In this document: positions 1 to 14,826 of the stretch, piece by piece
Numbering within the stretch: position 1 is the stretch's first letter
How the letters are laid out: every line of letters begins with the position of its first letter
From: Theristus sp. LFF4_11
Taxonomy: Eukaryota > Nematoda > Chromadorea > Monhysterida > Xyalidae
NCBI GenBank assembly: GCA_030248135.1
Contig: JASANC010000205.1
Location: 1 to 15,256, forward strand
DNA length: 15,256 nucleotides
Direction: 5' to 3'
The notes under the pieces: model-generated
Databases searched by the model: none
Seen by the model: only the letters and a program-made list of their open reading frames with translations
What the model was told of the DNA's origin: nothing
Program-made: the position numbers and the translations under genes

Positions 1-745
1 TTTTAAACAACAAACGCGGCGCAAAAATATAACTCTTATGTACTTGTATCCGTGTGTACCACATCAGAGACTTGAAAAGCGTTGTCGAGCCAAGTCTTTC
101 ACTGCTTACACAAGGTCATATTCCTCCTTTTATATGCGTCTCCCGCATTTTTAGATATTAGCAGTATGGCCGGTGAACTCACTATTTATACACACATCGT
201 TTGTGGTGTGAGTAATCAGCCTGATTGAATCATTAAAATCAGCGGCATCCACCAAAACGTTGCGTGCAATGCAAATTCTTACTATCTATGATTTATAAAT
301 GAATTTCATTTGCGCTCCCCATTTATGAAATGGCTACTAACGAACGTCGTTTATCTTTCAACGTCGCTGTTGTCGTAAATCATCGCCGTTTTGCTTCGAC
401 GAAACCCGAGAAAAACACACCAGTGGAACCGGGCAAAAGTTGTGCCGCGACGCGAAACATAGCAACAACAGATCAGATGCGAGTGGTGTGTTCCGCACAC
501 GGCTGTGTGGTGTACATGGACATGTTTTGCTTGTTCGGTGTCCATCAGCACAGTGTTTTCGCCATTTAGCATACACTGCCTTTCGAGAGCGGTATGTGTC
601 ACAAAGCACCACCGTTTTCCGTCGCGCCGTGCCTGTGATTTGCAGCCACTTTTGTCTTATATACACTTCAGCGCTGCTCTTTGCTGCTGACGCTCATCCC
701 GTTTTGTTCGCCTGTGTGTGTCTTTTCGCTCTTCGTCATTTGCAT

Positions 746-753
746 TGACGTCA
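746..753. promoter_or_regulatory. Consensus CRE (TGACGTCA)
   Basis: Perfect 8-bp palindrome matching the CREB/ATF binding consensus, inside a CpG-rich stretch. The motif match is seen directly; function is inferred. A given 8-mer is expected somewhere in 15 kb fairly often, so confidence is low. Confidence 0.25.
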
Positions 754-845
754 TTCGTTGAACGACCGACGCGCGCGCACGAGGCGCTTTTAAAATATGC
801 CAAAATAACGTACGTTCCGTCAGCGAACTGGTTTTGTTTCAAACG

Positions 846-860
846 CACACACACACACAC
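846..860. repeat. (CA)n microsatellite
   Basis: Seven and a half CA units in a row. Confidence 0.9.
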
Positions 861-1582
861 TTGGTACACGCGTATTAGAATCGAAATGAGAGTGACTGTT
901 GGCAGGGTTCAGTGAGAGAAAAAAATGAGATTTTCTGACACATCGCCCCCATTTTGACCTGCTGCTCCATTGGTCAGTCACTAGCTAGCACTACCAAAAC
1001 GTCCGTTTCAACCGGTGCACGGTTGACCCACCGATTACAAGTCGCTGCTTCAGTGGCGCATTTCGTAACATTTAGCCGTTTTCACACGTCGCGCCTGTGT
1101 GTTACTGTGCTGGCGGTGAAGCACAAGGTGTGCGGAACGGATCGAGAGAAATGATGAAAAACGATCGAGCGAGAGTCGCGTACATTTTGCAGAGAGCGCC
1201 AACGGCAGTGTGGAACGGCTTTGCGCGAAAAAAAACGACAACAACAGAGACACGGACAGGCAGCAATCAGCAGTTTTCGCCCGTAAGCTGCGCGAATAAG
1301 CGCACTGCTTTGTCGTGTCATTAGTCGCAAACACGTTGTTGTCGAGCTGCAGGTGGCCTGTCCGTCCAGCGTTTTCGGTTAACAATCTTCAACGTAACAC
1401 AAAAACCGAAACAATTTACTTTTCTGGCAATTTTGTTGTATCGCGCATTTTTGCACACTCAGCTGCAAAACACGAGCTTGCAAATGTGCCGCCAATAAGC
1501 TGCTGTTTGATAATTCAACCCGCATTGAACAGCAAACAGCTTGGCACTTCATAATTCAACAGCGTTCAGGTACATTTGCGCA

Positions 1583-1592
1583 CCCCCCCCCC
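1583..1592. repeat. Poly-C tract
   Basis: Ten consecutive C residues in otherwise AT-rich DNA. Confidence 0.9.
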
Positions 1593-2339
1593 TTGTTCAA
1601 TATTAAGCTACGAGCAGGAAACTAGTTTTGAAACTGATCAGCTTTTTGCCGAAACGGTCAGCTAGTCCTATATGTTGTTTGTTAGCGGATCATCTGAGCT
1701 GCCCAGAAATTCTGTTGTTGTTTTTTCTAGTTTACATGTCAACAACTTCTACAAAGCTGTTGTACTTGTTTATGTTTTTGTTGCATCTATCATGCAAGCA
1801 TCATGTAAATGCCGCAAGCTGCCGTCAGTCACCAAATTTCACAGCTGCAGCTGCACACACACGCGCGTTCTGAGGCGACTGCCAAGTGAAACTTGATACC
1901 ACATGCATTGTATTGCATTTACCAACGGAAAATGAAAATAGATACGCCATAAATGAGCAAGATGTTATATATATACAATCAAAGGCTTGCCAAACCTCGG
2001 GAAGATTGGGCTCAAGTATAGACGCTTCAAAAAACTGTCTTGTGTATATACAATTTATTTGGAGCCCTTGGTAAATAGTATAAAAATAGCAATGTATCGA
2101 CAGACAAGAAATAAGTACCAGAAATGCTGACAAGACGGACTTTAATTCCTGGCGTTATTCGAGCAAGCGCCTCATTGAAGTTTGCCGCTTTGGTTCCGGT
2201 GTTTATGTCAGATACAAAAAAATGTTGCTTTCGTTATTATTGCACAAAGCCTGTATATGCTTCAGCTTCCGCATATATCAATCACTTCCAGTATGGAGAC
2301 GTGGTTGCATCTAAAGTGATATTGTGTCTCAATAGTGTA

Positions 2340-2890
2340 GCGCAGCGGTGTGCCAGCGAGACATGATGAGCGCAATAGGTTATCGAAGCATCAGTCGCGA
2401 AGCACAAACACACAGTTGCTTTGGCGCACAATCTCATAAGCTGCCAACAGCGGCACATAGTGGCCGGCTGTCTGTGTCGGCGACCGTGCGTGTGTGTCCA
2501 TTGGTCGCATCGAATATCAACTCATCATCGTCATCTTCTTCGTCATCATCTTGCGCGCTCCGTAGCATTCTGCGTTTGTATTGTATATACACTGTTTCCA
2601 GTCCGTGTGTTTTCTTTTTCCATTTTACTTCGATCGCGCACACTGTGTGCTGCTGGTGTGTGTATGTCTGCAAAGCACACACGCCAAAGTGTATTTATTA
2701 TCCGTCGTTGCCACTATAATGCGCCTTCGCTTTTTGTTATTTGCTTACAACTGGAGACGCAATATGTACACGCGGACACAGGGCGACTGGGCGTCACAAT
2801 AACGTACGCTCCGCCTTGCGGTGTTGTCTTGCGCGCGCGCGTTGCGCTTTGCTTCTCACACAGCCGCCACACCCAGCCGTAACAATACGT
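2340..2890. promoter_or_regulatory. GC/CpG-rich island 2, possible regulatory region
   Basis: CpG-rich stretch with the same motifs as island 1: tccattggtc near 2500, TAACGTACG at 2800-2808 and a (CG)n run at 2831-2841. Six-frame reading shows only overlapping open frames without domain signatures. Regulatory status is an inference from composition and shared motifs. Confidence 0.22.
2522..2550. repeat. Imperfect TCN triplet repeat
   Basis: Runs of TCA, TCG and TCT triplets. In the + frame they read as polyserine and on the - strand as an Asp/Glu-rich run, but neither surrounding frame has other support as a gene. Confidence 0.8.
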
Positions 2891-3665
2891 TTTAAGGATA
2901 CTATGTACTTGCAGCATTACTTGTCATCCGTGCTGAAAAACACTTCACTGTTCAATAGTGATATGCTGGGTATTATTGAAGTTCGATAACCTGATGCGTT
3001 CATTAATCAGGCAAGCTCAGCGACTTTTAATCGTGTCTTGTTGAATGTCATCATGCTTGTGTATTTTTCTTATGTTAAGTAGATGACACCTATTTTAAGT
3101 CGAAATTCACCCTTTTCAGGGATCTTTTTAGCCCTTTTATCTCACAACTGTGCATTGGGCTGAAAATAAAACTAGTTGTGGTTGTCACCTGGTGTTGCTA
3201 ATTTTGTTGTACAGCACGTCACTTTTGTTCTAGCGTTGCGCTGTTTACTGAGTGTCAATTGATTTTGACGTTATAACTCAATGAGAGGTACAATATTTAC
3301 ATATGATGAAAGAGTTTTTTGCCAGTTAAACTTTTTATTACCGGCGGAAACGAATGTTCCTGTGCAATCTTGACAAATAAATTGTTCTACGACAAAAACG
3401 ACCAAAATGTGTCGTCATCATAATGGGGCTCTTTGATCGCCATTAATAATACTTGCAGGTGCATGTATCGTCAGCTTCATCAATGATGTTGAACGTCATA
3501 TGTTGATTTAACCAAGCCATCATATTTGGCACTAAAAATGAAAGCATCAAACGGGTCGCTACAGTGAATTGCATGTACATAAATAAACAGACAGTTTTGT
3601 TCCGTCACGAATGACGCAATTACACAGCTATCAATCTGCTGGTAATTGACAGATACATGTACATG

Positions 3666-3703
3666 GTACATGTGCTAGCTTTGTAGGCAGAAAGCACATG
3701 TAC
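3666..3703. repeat. 11-bp perfect inverted repeat
   Basis: GTACATGTGCT at 3666-3676 is the exact reverse complement of AGCACATGTAC at 3693-3703, with a 16-nt spacer. Just to the left, 3655-3672 is itself nearly palindromic (ACATGTAC twice). It could be a hairpin or a protein-binding dyad. Confidence 0.6.
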
Positions 3704-4418
3704 AACTTGTATTATACCATTATTATTGCAACCTCAACAAAGCATCGCCACTTTCCCACGACACACCCATTGATATATTGATGTGCTTAATTGAACCCAC
3801 ACTGTTCTTGGTGTATATTTCTGGAATTATGCCACTGAAATACCGACTGTCAACAGGAGCCACGTACACATGAACTTACATGTAGTTTCGTCAATCTCTG
3901 CAAATGCTTTCTGCTTAACGTACGTGTTCATGTGCATAAGTACAGATACACGCTCAATTGTGCGATCAGTGCCCCCAGCAGTGCTGCCAAGCGCATGCGC
4001 AATGCTCGTAATAACAAGAGCGCAATTTTTTATCCAATAGTGCGCCCCGGCTTAGAAGCCATGGCGCCCGTTTCGACCACTTTGGATGCGTTTAATGTGC
4101 GCGCGCGCATGCACCGGTGGCGTGGGAGCGCCGCTGTCAGAACAGAAGTGAAAAATATTGCCAGCTGTCTGTGGCCCACATATAAATCGAATTCGTAACC
4201 GGTTCCGCCCTGTGAAAAGACCCGAAAAGCTTTGGGCCCGTTTGTCGCATATTAACTGGACGGCAGACCATTTTTACGCATCTGTTCTCGTTGAGATGAA
4301 TCTTTGCCGCGACTAACCATAGACCCAAGTATTGACATAACGCATGGTTCAGAAGTGAGCCGAGCAAAAAAAAAATAGTATCTACTTGCGCGTTTCACAT
4401 CATACAATTTCGATGTAT

Positions 4419-4432
4419 GTGCGCGCGCGCAC
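4419..4432. repeat. Alternating purine-pyrimidine palindrome (CG)n
   Basis: GTGCGCGCGCGCAC is a perfect 14-bp alternating palindrome of the kind that favours Z-DNA. Related runs lie at 770-778, 2831-2841 and 4099-4108. Confidence 0.8.
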
Positions 4433-4514
4433 TTCTGGTACTGGCATGTAGCGCGTATACTGGTCGCAACAACTGTGCCTGTGTGCCCGAAAAATATACA
4501 TTGCACGGCAGCGG

Positions 4515-4532
4515 CAGCAGCAGCAGCAGCAG
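4515..4532. repeat. (CAG)6 microsatellite
   Basis: Six CAG triplets, preceded by two related GGCAGC units. It would read as polyglutamine or polyserine in some frames, but no gene is supported here. Confidence 0.85.
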
Positions 4533-4989
4533 TGTGCAGCTAATTTTGTGCCGCGAGCAGCTGACACCAGCACCGCGCCGAAAAACATGCGCACACCAGA
4601 GCAGCATGCACTCGAGACTCAAGCGCCAGATTGGCGCGGCAACCGCTTTTGCCCGAGTCTCTTGACTCTTGTGCGTGCATGCACAAAAACAGCACTGGCA
4701 GTCGAGAGCGCTCCAGTGTTTTTTTACTGGCCGGAACGGGTCCCGGACACGACGCCCTTTTATGTATTGTGTCGTGTTTTTCACAGCACGCTGCTTGTCT
4801 GTATGTATTCTACAACATATACATACAGTGTAGTTGTGTTGCTGTTTTTATTACATCTTACCACACGGACAGTTGTCTCATATATTCGCAGATACAACTC
4901 GACGCAACTTCCATGTGTATGTATTTTTAGAAAAAAAGTTAGCAAAGCACACTCTTATCGCTGTGATGATCTGACAAGTGACATTCTAG

Positions 4990-5754
4990 TACATGGATCG
5001 TTTTTCGAATTTCAAGCATCATAAATTCTGTTTTACAGATAACACTCACATAGCCGCGAGAGCGGATGGCATTCATCCTGTGGCCCAGTATCCTATTGAA
5101 TTACTTTGCAGGGATATTATGAGGCTTTTTGCTGCGCACACGACGCCGGATAAATTGATCAATGTGTCTGCAAAACGCAGAGATGTTGTTTTGTTTTTGT
5201 TAGCGCCTGCGTTTGTGTACACCGTGAAAGGCACAGAACTTTCATTGGTGCGTCGTCACTATGCTTTACAAAATGACGCTCATTTTCAAAATGGACTTAT
5301 TACCGCTGGTCATGGTCACCTGTGATTACCATTGTGCAAGCAATCCATTCGATATGCGAGCACCATTGCACGGATTGTTGTGAACGGTCGCGATTGGTGG
5401 TAGACTAACGGACGCTTATATTCTTTGATGGCCCTTTTTAATTCAAGTGCGTCGCTCACGCACTTAGTTAGTGACAATAAGCTAAGGGGTTTATATATTG
5501 TGCTAGTGTTTCCGTTCTGTTTCCCATCGTTATTTCCGGTAACTCTTCGCGCAGTAGCGTATTCTGGCGCTCAAGCACATGAAGCGATTCACTTCTCTGT
5601 GCCTTCTGTGAATAGTATGCGTTTTGTGAGGTTTTGCAGCCATGTGGTGCACAGCTATAGCAACAGCGGTTTTTCTGGTCCATGCGCGTGGTTTCGCCAT
5701 ATCGCTGAGCATACTAAAATTTTTGTGTTTGTGCCGTACAAACTAAAACTGTGA
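4990..5754 (+). other. Long frame broken by two stops; possible decayed or spliced gene
   Basis: One + frame runs from just after a TAG (4987-4989) to the stop ending at 5754. It has only two internal stops, TGA at 5323-5325 and TAG at 5401-5403, in about 254 codons, where random DNA of this composition should give roughly a dozen. The first part begins with ATG at 4993 (110 codons). The last part has a hydrophobic segment (LRGLYIVLVFPFCFP). A short intron of about 80-100 bp covering both stops is conceivable, because GT dinucleotides lie just before the first stop and an AG just at the second, but neither site is strong. I recognise no protein family. Codon use is more AT-ending than in the acetylcholinesterase exons. 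It could be a degenerate gene, a lineage-specific gene or chance. Confidence 0.2.
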
Positions 5755-5799
5755 AGTGACGGCGTAGGATACGTGCTGTAATCGTTTTCGTCACGATCT

Positions 5800-5841
5800 T
5801 ACTTTGTACGATCGTCGAATACGATGATCGACAGCAAAGTA
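5800..5841. other. Compact hairpin with AATA loop
   Basis: A 9-pair inner stem (5809-5817 with 5822-5830, one G-T wobble) closes a four-base AATA loop. After a 2x4 internal loop, a 7-bp outer stem follows (5800-5806 with 5835-5841). This is a structured RNA or cruciform candidate; function is unknown. Confidence 0.45.
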
Positions 5842-6157
5842 CACAATGTTACCATACTGTGATCTTTCTTCACAAACAGGGACATATACAGTACCTGCAT
5901 TGTTGTATGTGCATTGTAGTGTCAACATTGAATACAGTAGCACGATACCGTAATCCGTTGACACAATTATTCCGATTGAATGTGCCTTGTACATATGTCT
6001 GTTCCACGCGTGAAACAATTTTTTATTTAATCATAGGCCGACGAGAAACTCTGTAAAAATCAACACCAATGGCTTTGGCGAGATAGATAATGTTGACAGC
6101 GGCTTCGATATCGCTTGCATGTTCAAGAAAAAAATTCGAAATGCTCAAAGCTAAACT

Positions 6158-6192
6158 GATATTGGGTTGAACGGCTTCAATCCAATAATATC
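6158..6192. other. Compact hairpin with CGGC loop
   Basis: Eleven consecutive pairs (6161-6171 with 6176-6186, one G-T wobble) close a CGGC tetraloop. Three further outer pairs follow a three-base bulge. Function is unknown. Confidence 0.45.
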
Positions 6193-6591
6193 GACGATGA
6201 CAATACCGAAGTCACCCGGTCTTCCACTACGGCACCGATTCGGTAAACAATCATTGGCAGTTTTCATCACCTGAATTTTTTTCCGATTCCACCACCGACC
6301 GGACGCACTGAGCAATCTGTGTGATCAAGACACAGACCCAGAGGCAACAATGAGCTGCAACGTCGGCATTCTTCAAGTATTCATTTCTTCAGTGCAAACA
6401 AATAAAATGTTCAATCACAGCTAGCAGCGGCCCATACATAAACAGTCAAGTTGTTTATTTTGAAGGCAACATCAACATTATAACGGACCAATCGAAGCAA
6501 ATATCTGTCCCAAACCGATATATATCGTTGTTTACATTTGCTTTTCGGCTTCTTATTGTAACTTTTTGCGGCGCGATTAAATGGGCTACTA

Positions 6592-6617
6592 GCCCGGACA
6601 AAAATATTTGCTCGGGC
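6592..6617. other. Short near-palindromic hairpin with AATA loop
   Basis: Stem GCCCG/CGGGC, then a G-T pair and one mismatch, then CAAA/TTTG around an AATA loop. It has the same loop bases as the hairpin at 5800-5841. It may be chance. Confidence 0.35.
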
Positions 6618-6940
6618 GTTGTTTGAAGGTAATTTTCCGCATTTATATTAGTTTCTCTTTTTCGATTGTTGCCAATAATCCCTTTTTGCATTTGAGATGA
6701 AACCAAGTCAATGCTGATTTCATTTCGGTCTCATCAATACTCAGTTTCACCCGTCCCATTTCGAAAATAGAGTCTTTACTGAACAACCGTGCAGTTTCTT
6801 GTGGACATTAAAAATATTTGTGTTGCCCTGCTACAAACACACGGGCACATAGTGCTATTACACCACATTACACTTTGGGTCTCCGAACTACATGCTGTTC
6901 ATACAGTTTTATCGGAGTTTCCTGCTTTTTCGCGAAATAA

Positions 6941-12261
<5,321 letters not shown>

Positions 12262-13501
12262 GTGGATAAATGTCGCTTTATTTCGTTGTTTGTTGTTTCC
12301 CTTGTTGATAAACAACACCGCACATGCTGTCGCACTACTGGTTTTGTCTTTTTTTAACCGTTTTCATTGATTGATAATTGTTGTTGGACGTGTTCTTTTT
12401 GAGATCTGTTGGATGTGTACATGTGGAAATATGGATTTGCTGATTTTAAAGCAAGTCTGTTGCCAGGACGAAACCACATTCCCCACTTGCCATGAAAAAA
12501 TCGGTGAGATTTTTTTTGATATGAGTTTTTTTGATAGATATCTTTCAAAAACCGTTTTTTGTTGCTGGTGAATGAAACTGTTTTATGCGTTTTTTTTTGT
12601 AAACTGATCCAGAGTTTTGTTCATCGAAACGCTCATTATTTTCTTCTTTCCCGCATTAGACTGTTGCTGTGGGCCTTGGTTGCTTTTGATTGAACGAGAA
12701 TTTTTGGTTGAAAATTTTCCAGACCAATCCGCGATGACAAACTTTTGATTCTGTCAAAAGCAGCCAATAGCCAATACGCAAATTTGCAAGAAGTTTTGGA
12801 GTTGATTATGTTTGACACGACCTCTTTGGTGATGCCTTTTTGTTGCTTTTGTTTCCGTTTGCTTTTGTTTGTTTTGTTTTCTTTCTATGAGCACGCAAGC
12901 TACGGAGCCCCTGAAGAATGGTATCAATTCCATTCGGTCTTTTTGAACAAACTCACTTGACGCTAAGTGATCGAGAATAATTAGAAATGAGAACAAAATT
13001 GTCACACTTGACAAACTGGATTTTGCGTTAATGTCTGCTCGAGACCAAATACGGTATCAACGTATTTGACGCGAATTGTTGCCGCCTCATTCTTGAAAAA
13101 GGTTCCCGTTCAAACAACATTTAAAATGACTGGTCGTCTTACTGAGTCGCAACAAAGTAAGCGCAGTTAACACGAACCAGCCGTTAATTTTGCATGTTTT
13201 GTTTTAATAACTTTAAACTTTCACACTCATTGGCTCTGCTTGAGCATGGCGCAGCCAATCAGTGCGTCGATAATCGATTTTAGCTGTCTGTCTCTGAAAG
13301 TTTCGTATTTTTTTTTTGTTGCTGCCATGTTTTGTTTTGGACAATTTATGTTGCTTTTTATGTTGTGTATTTCTATGCAGCATGCGTGCAATGTATTATT
13401 TCCGCGTGGTTCCAGAATTAGAAAAATTGAAATGACTCAATTTGGAGGTCAGCAAAGGCTCAAACCACAAAAACTTTTCTGTGTACTTCAATATTTGCAA
13501 A
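12262..13501 (+). other. AChE 3' UTR and flank
   Basis: T-rich DNA on the + strand with no supported gene. No AATAAA is seen soon after the stop. Variants present are GATAAA near 12265 and 12307 and AATGAA at 12571-12576. A CCAAT-type sequence (gcagccaatcag) lies near 13250 and a small dyad (CAAATACG/CGTATTTG) at 13046-13068. Short open frames here look random. Confidence 0.5.
12571..12576 (+). terminator. Possible polyadenylation signal variant AATGAA
   Basis: AATGAA, a known weak variant, lies 310 bases after the AChE stop and is followed by a T-rich/GT-containing stretch. Other variants are nearer the stop, so this choice is tentative. Confidence 0.2.
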
Positions 13502-13962
13502 TACCGTATTACCCCCAATAAGCCCCCATGGGGGATTAATACGTCAGCGACTTTTAGGGGTGGGGGTTTATTGGTGGGGGGGGGGATTATTGGTGGAGGG
13601 GGCTTTATTTACAAACAAATTCTAGGGGTGGGGGTTTATTGAAAAATGGCAAAAATACCTTGCATGGCAGGCAAGAAAGTCGCAGAAACTTCTACTCTAC
13701 ATAGAAATTTCCTTTTATAACAGCTTTTTGTAATGAAATTACCATTAACTCATCCATTTGGGGCCTTTGGTAGCACAATTTCATCATTTTCACTGCAACC
13801 AGCCACTGAATTCGCTGGGTATGTGTTTCAAACAGGTTTCCAATAATCCCCCATGGGGGATTATTTGTAAGGGGGGATTATTCGGAAACTTGTCGTGGGG
13901 GTGGGGGTTTATTGGTGGGGGGATTAATGGTGGGGGGAGGGTTTAATGGGGGTAATACGGTA
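13502..13962 (+). mobile_element. MITE-like element, copy 2 (461 bp)
   Basis: Same family and orientation as copy 1. It begins TACCGTATTACCCCCA and ends TGGGGGTAATACGGTA, with TA at both edges. The core has only a few differences from copy 1 over about 170 bases, plus a 20-base stretch that is present in copy 1 and absent here near 13816. The second 24-bp palindrome (13842-13865) is conserved, while the first (around 13517-13540) has decayed. G-rich units here are followed by TTTATTGGT rather than TTTATTTTT. It has no coding capacity. Confidence 0.88.
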
Positions 13963-14080
13963 GTTCCCAGCTAACACCAGACGATCATTTGCCAGCGCGT
14001 TCGCATGTTGCCCCCGTTTTGAAAACGCCGTTCAGTATTTGTGTTCGGTGCTGAGACTGTGTTCGTGTCTTCTCTTTCAG

Positions 14081-14343
14081 CGATCTGTTCGATGAAAAAA
14101 ATAAAACTGATTTATTCCGACGTTTCCTTTGCAAAAACAAAAAGTAAATACCACGAAATATGTCGTGGAATCACTGGGATCTCCACTGTAGCTGTTTACT
14201 CTGAAACTGTCACACCGACAAAAATGACGTGCCACGGCATGTACCAATATAGATACCTAATTGATACGATATCACAGTTCACAGTTGCTCCTGAACAAAC
14301 TATAGCAACACATTATTCCGCGACCAAAACAGAAGATTTTTAA
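14081..14343 (+). other. Weak candidate terminal exon, unknown product
   Basis: A good-looking acceptor (cttctctttcag, AG at 14079-14080) precedes a frame open to TAA at 14341-14343, about 87 codons. The predicted residues are mixed polar and hydrophobic, with no motif I recognise. No matching upstream exon is visible between the transposon copy and this site. It may be chance. Confidence 0.15.
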
Positions 14344-14758
14344 AATTCATCGTAAAGGACTCTAACAAAAATGAGCTGATCTTTCGCCGTGCCCAATAGA
14401 AATTGCAACTACACAGTATCCGAGCACCCATTAACAACAGACACAATGACCGCCTAAAACACAAAAAAACAAACTAAACAAACCTAAAATTCATAATACA
14501 TCTTCCCTTTAATACGTGTCGCCTCACAGTGTTTGCACGCATTGCAGCGCATTGCCGCGACTGCTGTCCGCACATGTTCACGAACTCATCGCCGTCATCA
14601 GCGACCACATCAACGGTGTTCTCATCAACTCCGATCCAGCTCAGCTTGACCGTTTTATTATTTGGCCTGTCCGTCCATTAAAACATCAATCATCGTTCCA
14701 TCAACCATCAGTGCTGCTGCGGCTCTTCCGATGCATGTGCCACAATCAACCGTAATTC

Positions 14759-14810
<52 letters not shown>

Positions 14811-14826
14811 GTCAGTCAGTCAGTCA
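14759..14826. repeat. Compound tetranucleotide microsatellite (CAAT)13-(CAGT)4
   Basis: Thirteen perfect CAAT-phase units (14759-14810) pass directly into four CAGT units (14809-14824) with a short tail. On the + strand it reads as repeated INQS in one frame, which is not a real protein. Confidence 0.95.

Larger units (their letters stand above)
330..1330. promoter_or_regulatory. GC/CpG-rich island 1, possible regulatory region
   Basis: CpG dinucleotides are frequent by eye compared with the flanks. The island contains a perfect TGACGTCA palindrome, a (CG)n run at 770-778, a CA repeat, an inverted CCAAT motif (tccattggtc near 966) and TAACGTACG at 806-814. These are typical of promoter or enhancer DNA but none proves function. 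No TATA box or start site can be assigned. Confidence 0.25.
3930..4790. promoter_or_regulatory. GC/CpG-rich island 3, possible regulatory region
   Basis: Third CpG-rich stretch, preceded at 3916-3924 by the same TAACGTACG 9-mer seen in the other two islands. It contains (CG)n runs at 4099-4108 and 4419-4432 and a CAG repeat. Open frames on both strands overlap each other and have no recognisable domain. Regulatory function is inferred only. Confidence 0.22.
1..4989. other. 5' flank without a supported gene
   Basis: No reading frame here shows a recognisable domain or consistent coding bias. The longest frames (158 aa at 4548-5024, 153 aa at 2421-2882) overlap other open frames on both strands and look like by-products of stop-poor GC-rich DNA. 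The region alternates between three GC/CpG-rich islands and AT-rich stretches (about 1-329, 1331-2339, 2890-3930). It may contain regulatory DNA or a 5' non-coding exon of the acetylcholinesterase gene downstream, or the end of another gene. Nothing in the sequence decides this. Confidence 0.5.

Noticed and set aside
2421..2882. 153-aa + frame and 82-aa - frame with an Asp/Glu run
   Set aside because: The acidic or serine runs come from the TCN triplet repeat, and the rest of both frames is Cys/His-rich noise with no motif.
3110..3126. Histone-like 3' stem-loop (CCCTTTTCAGGG)
   Set aside because: The loop and inner four pairs fit, but the outer GG/CC pairs required by the histone mRNA hairpin are absent and no histone gene is nearby.
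4395..5024. Overlapping open frames on both strands (158 aa at 4548-5024 on +, 129 aa at 4395-4784 on -)
   Set aside because: They overlap each other in a stop-poor GC-rich stretch, show no domain, and have composition driven by CAG and CG repeats.
13240..13521. 93-aa hydrophobic frame upstream of transposon copy 2
   Set aside because: It is T-rich DNA giving Phe/Leu/Cys codons, it runs into the transposon end, and it has no motif or splice context.
14664..14752. Minus-strand peptide rich in Met, Asp and Ala (ALMVDGTMIDVLMDG)
   Set aside because: Its GATTGATG-type DNA is low-complexity sequence grading into the adjacent tetranucleotide repeat, and the frame is short and closed by stops.
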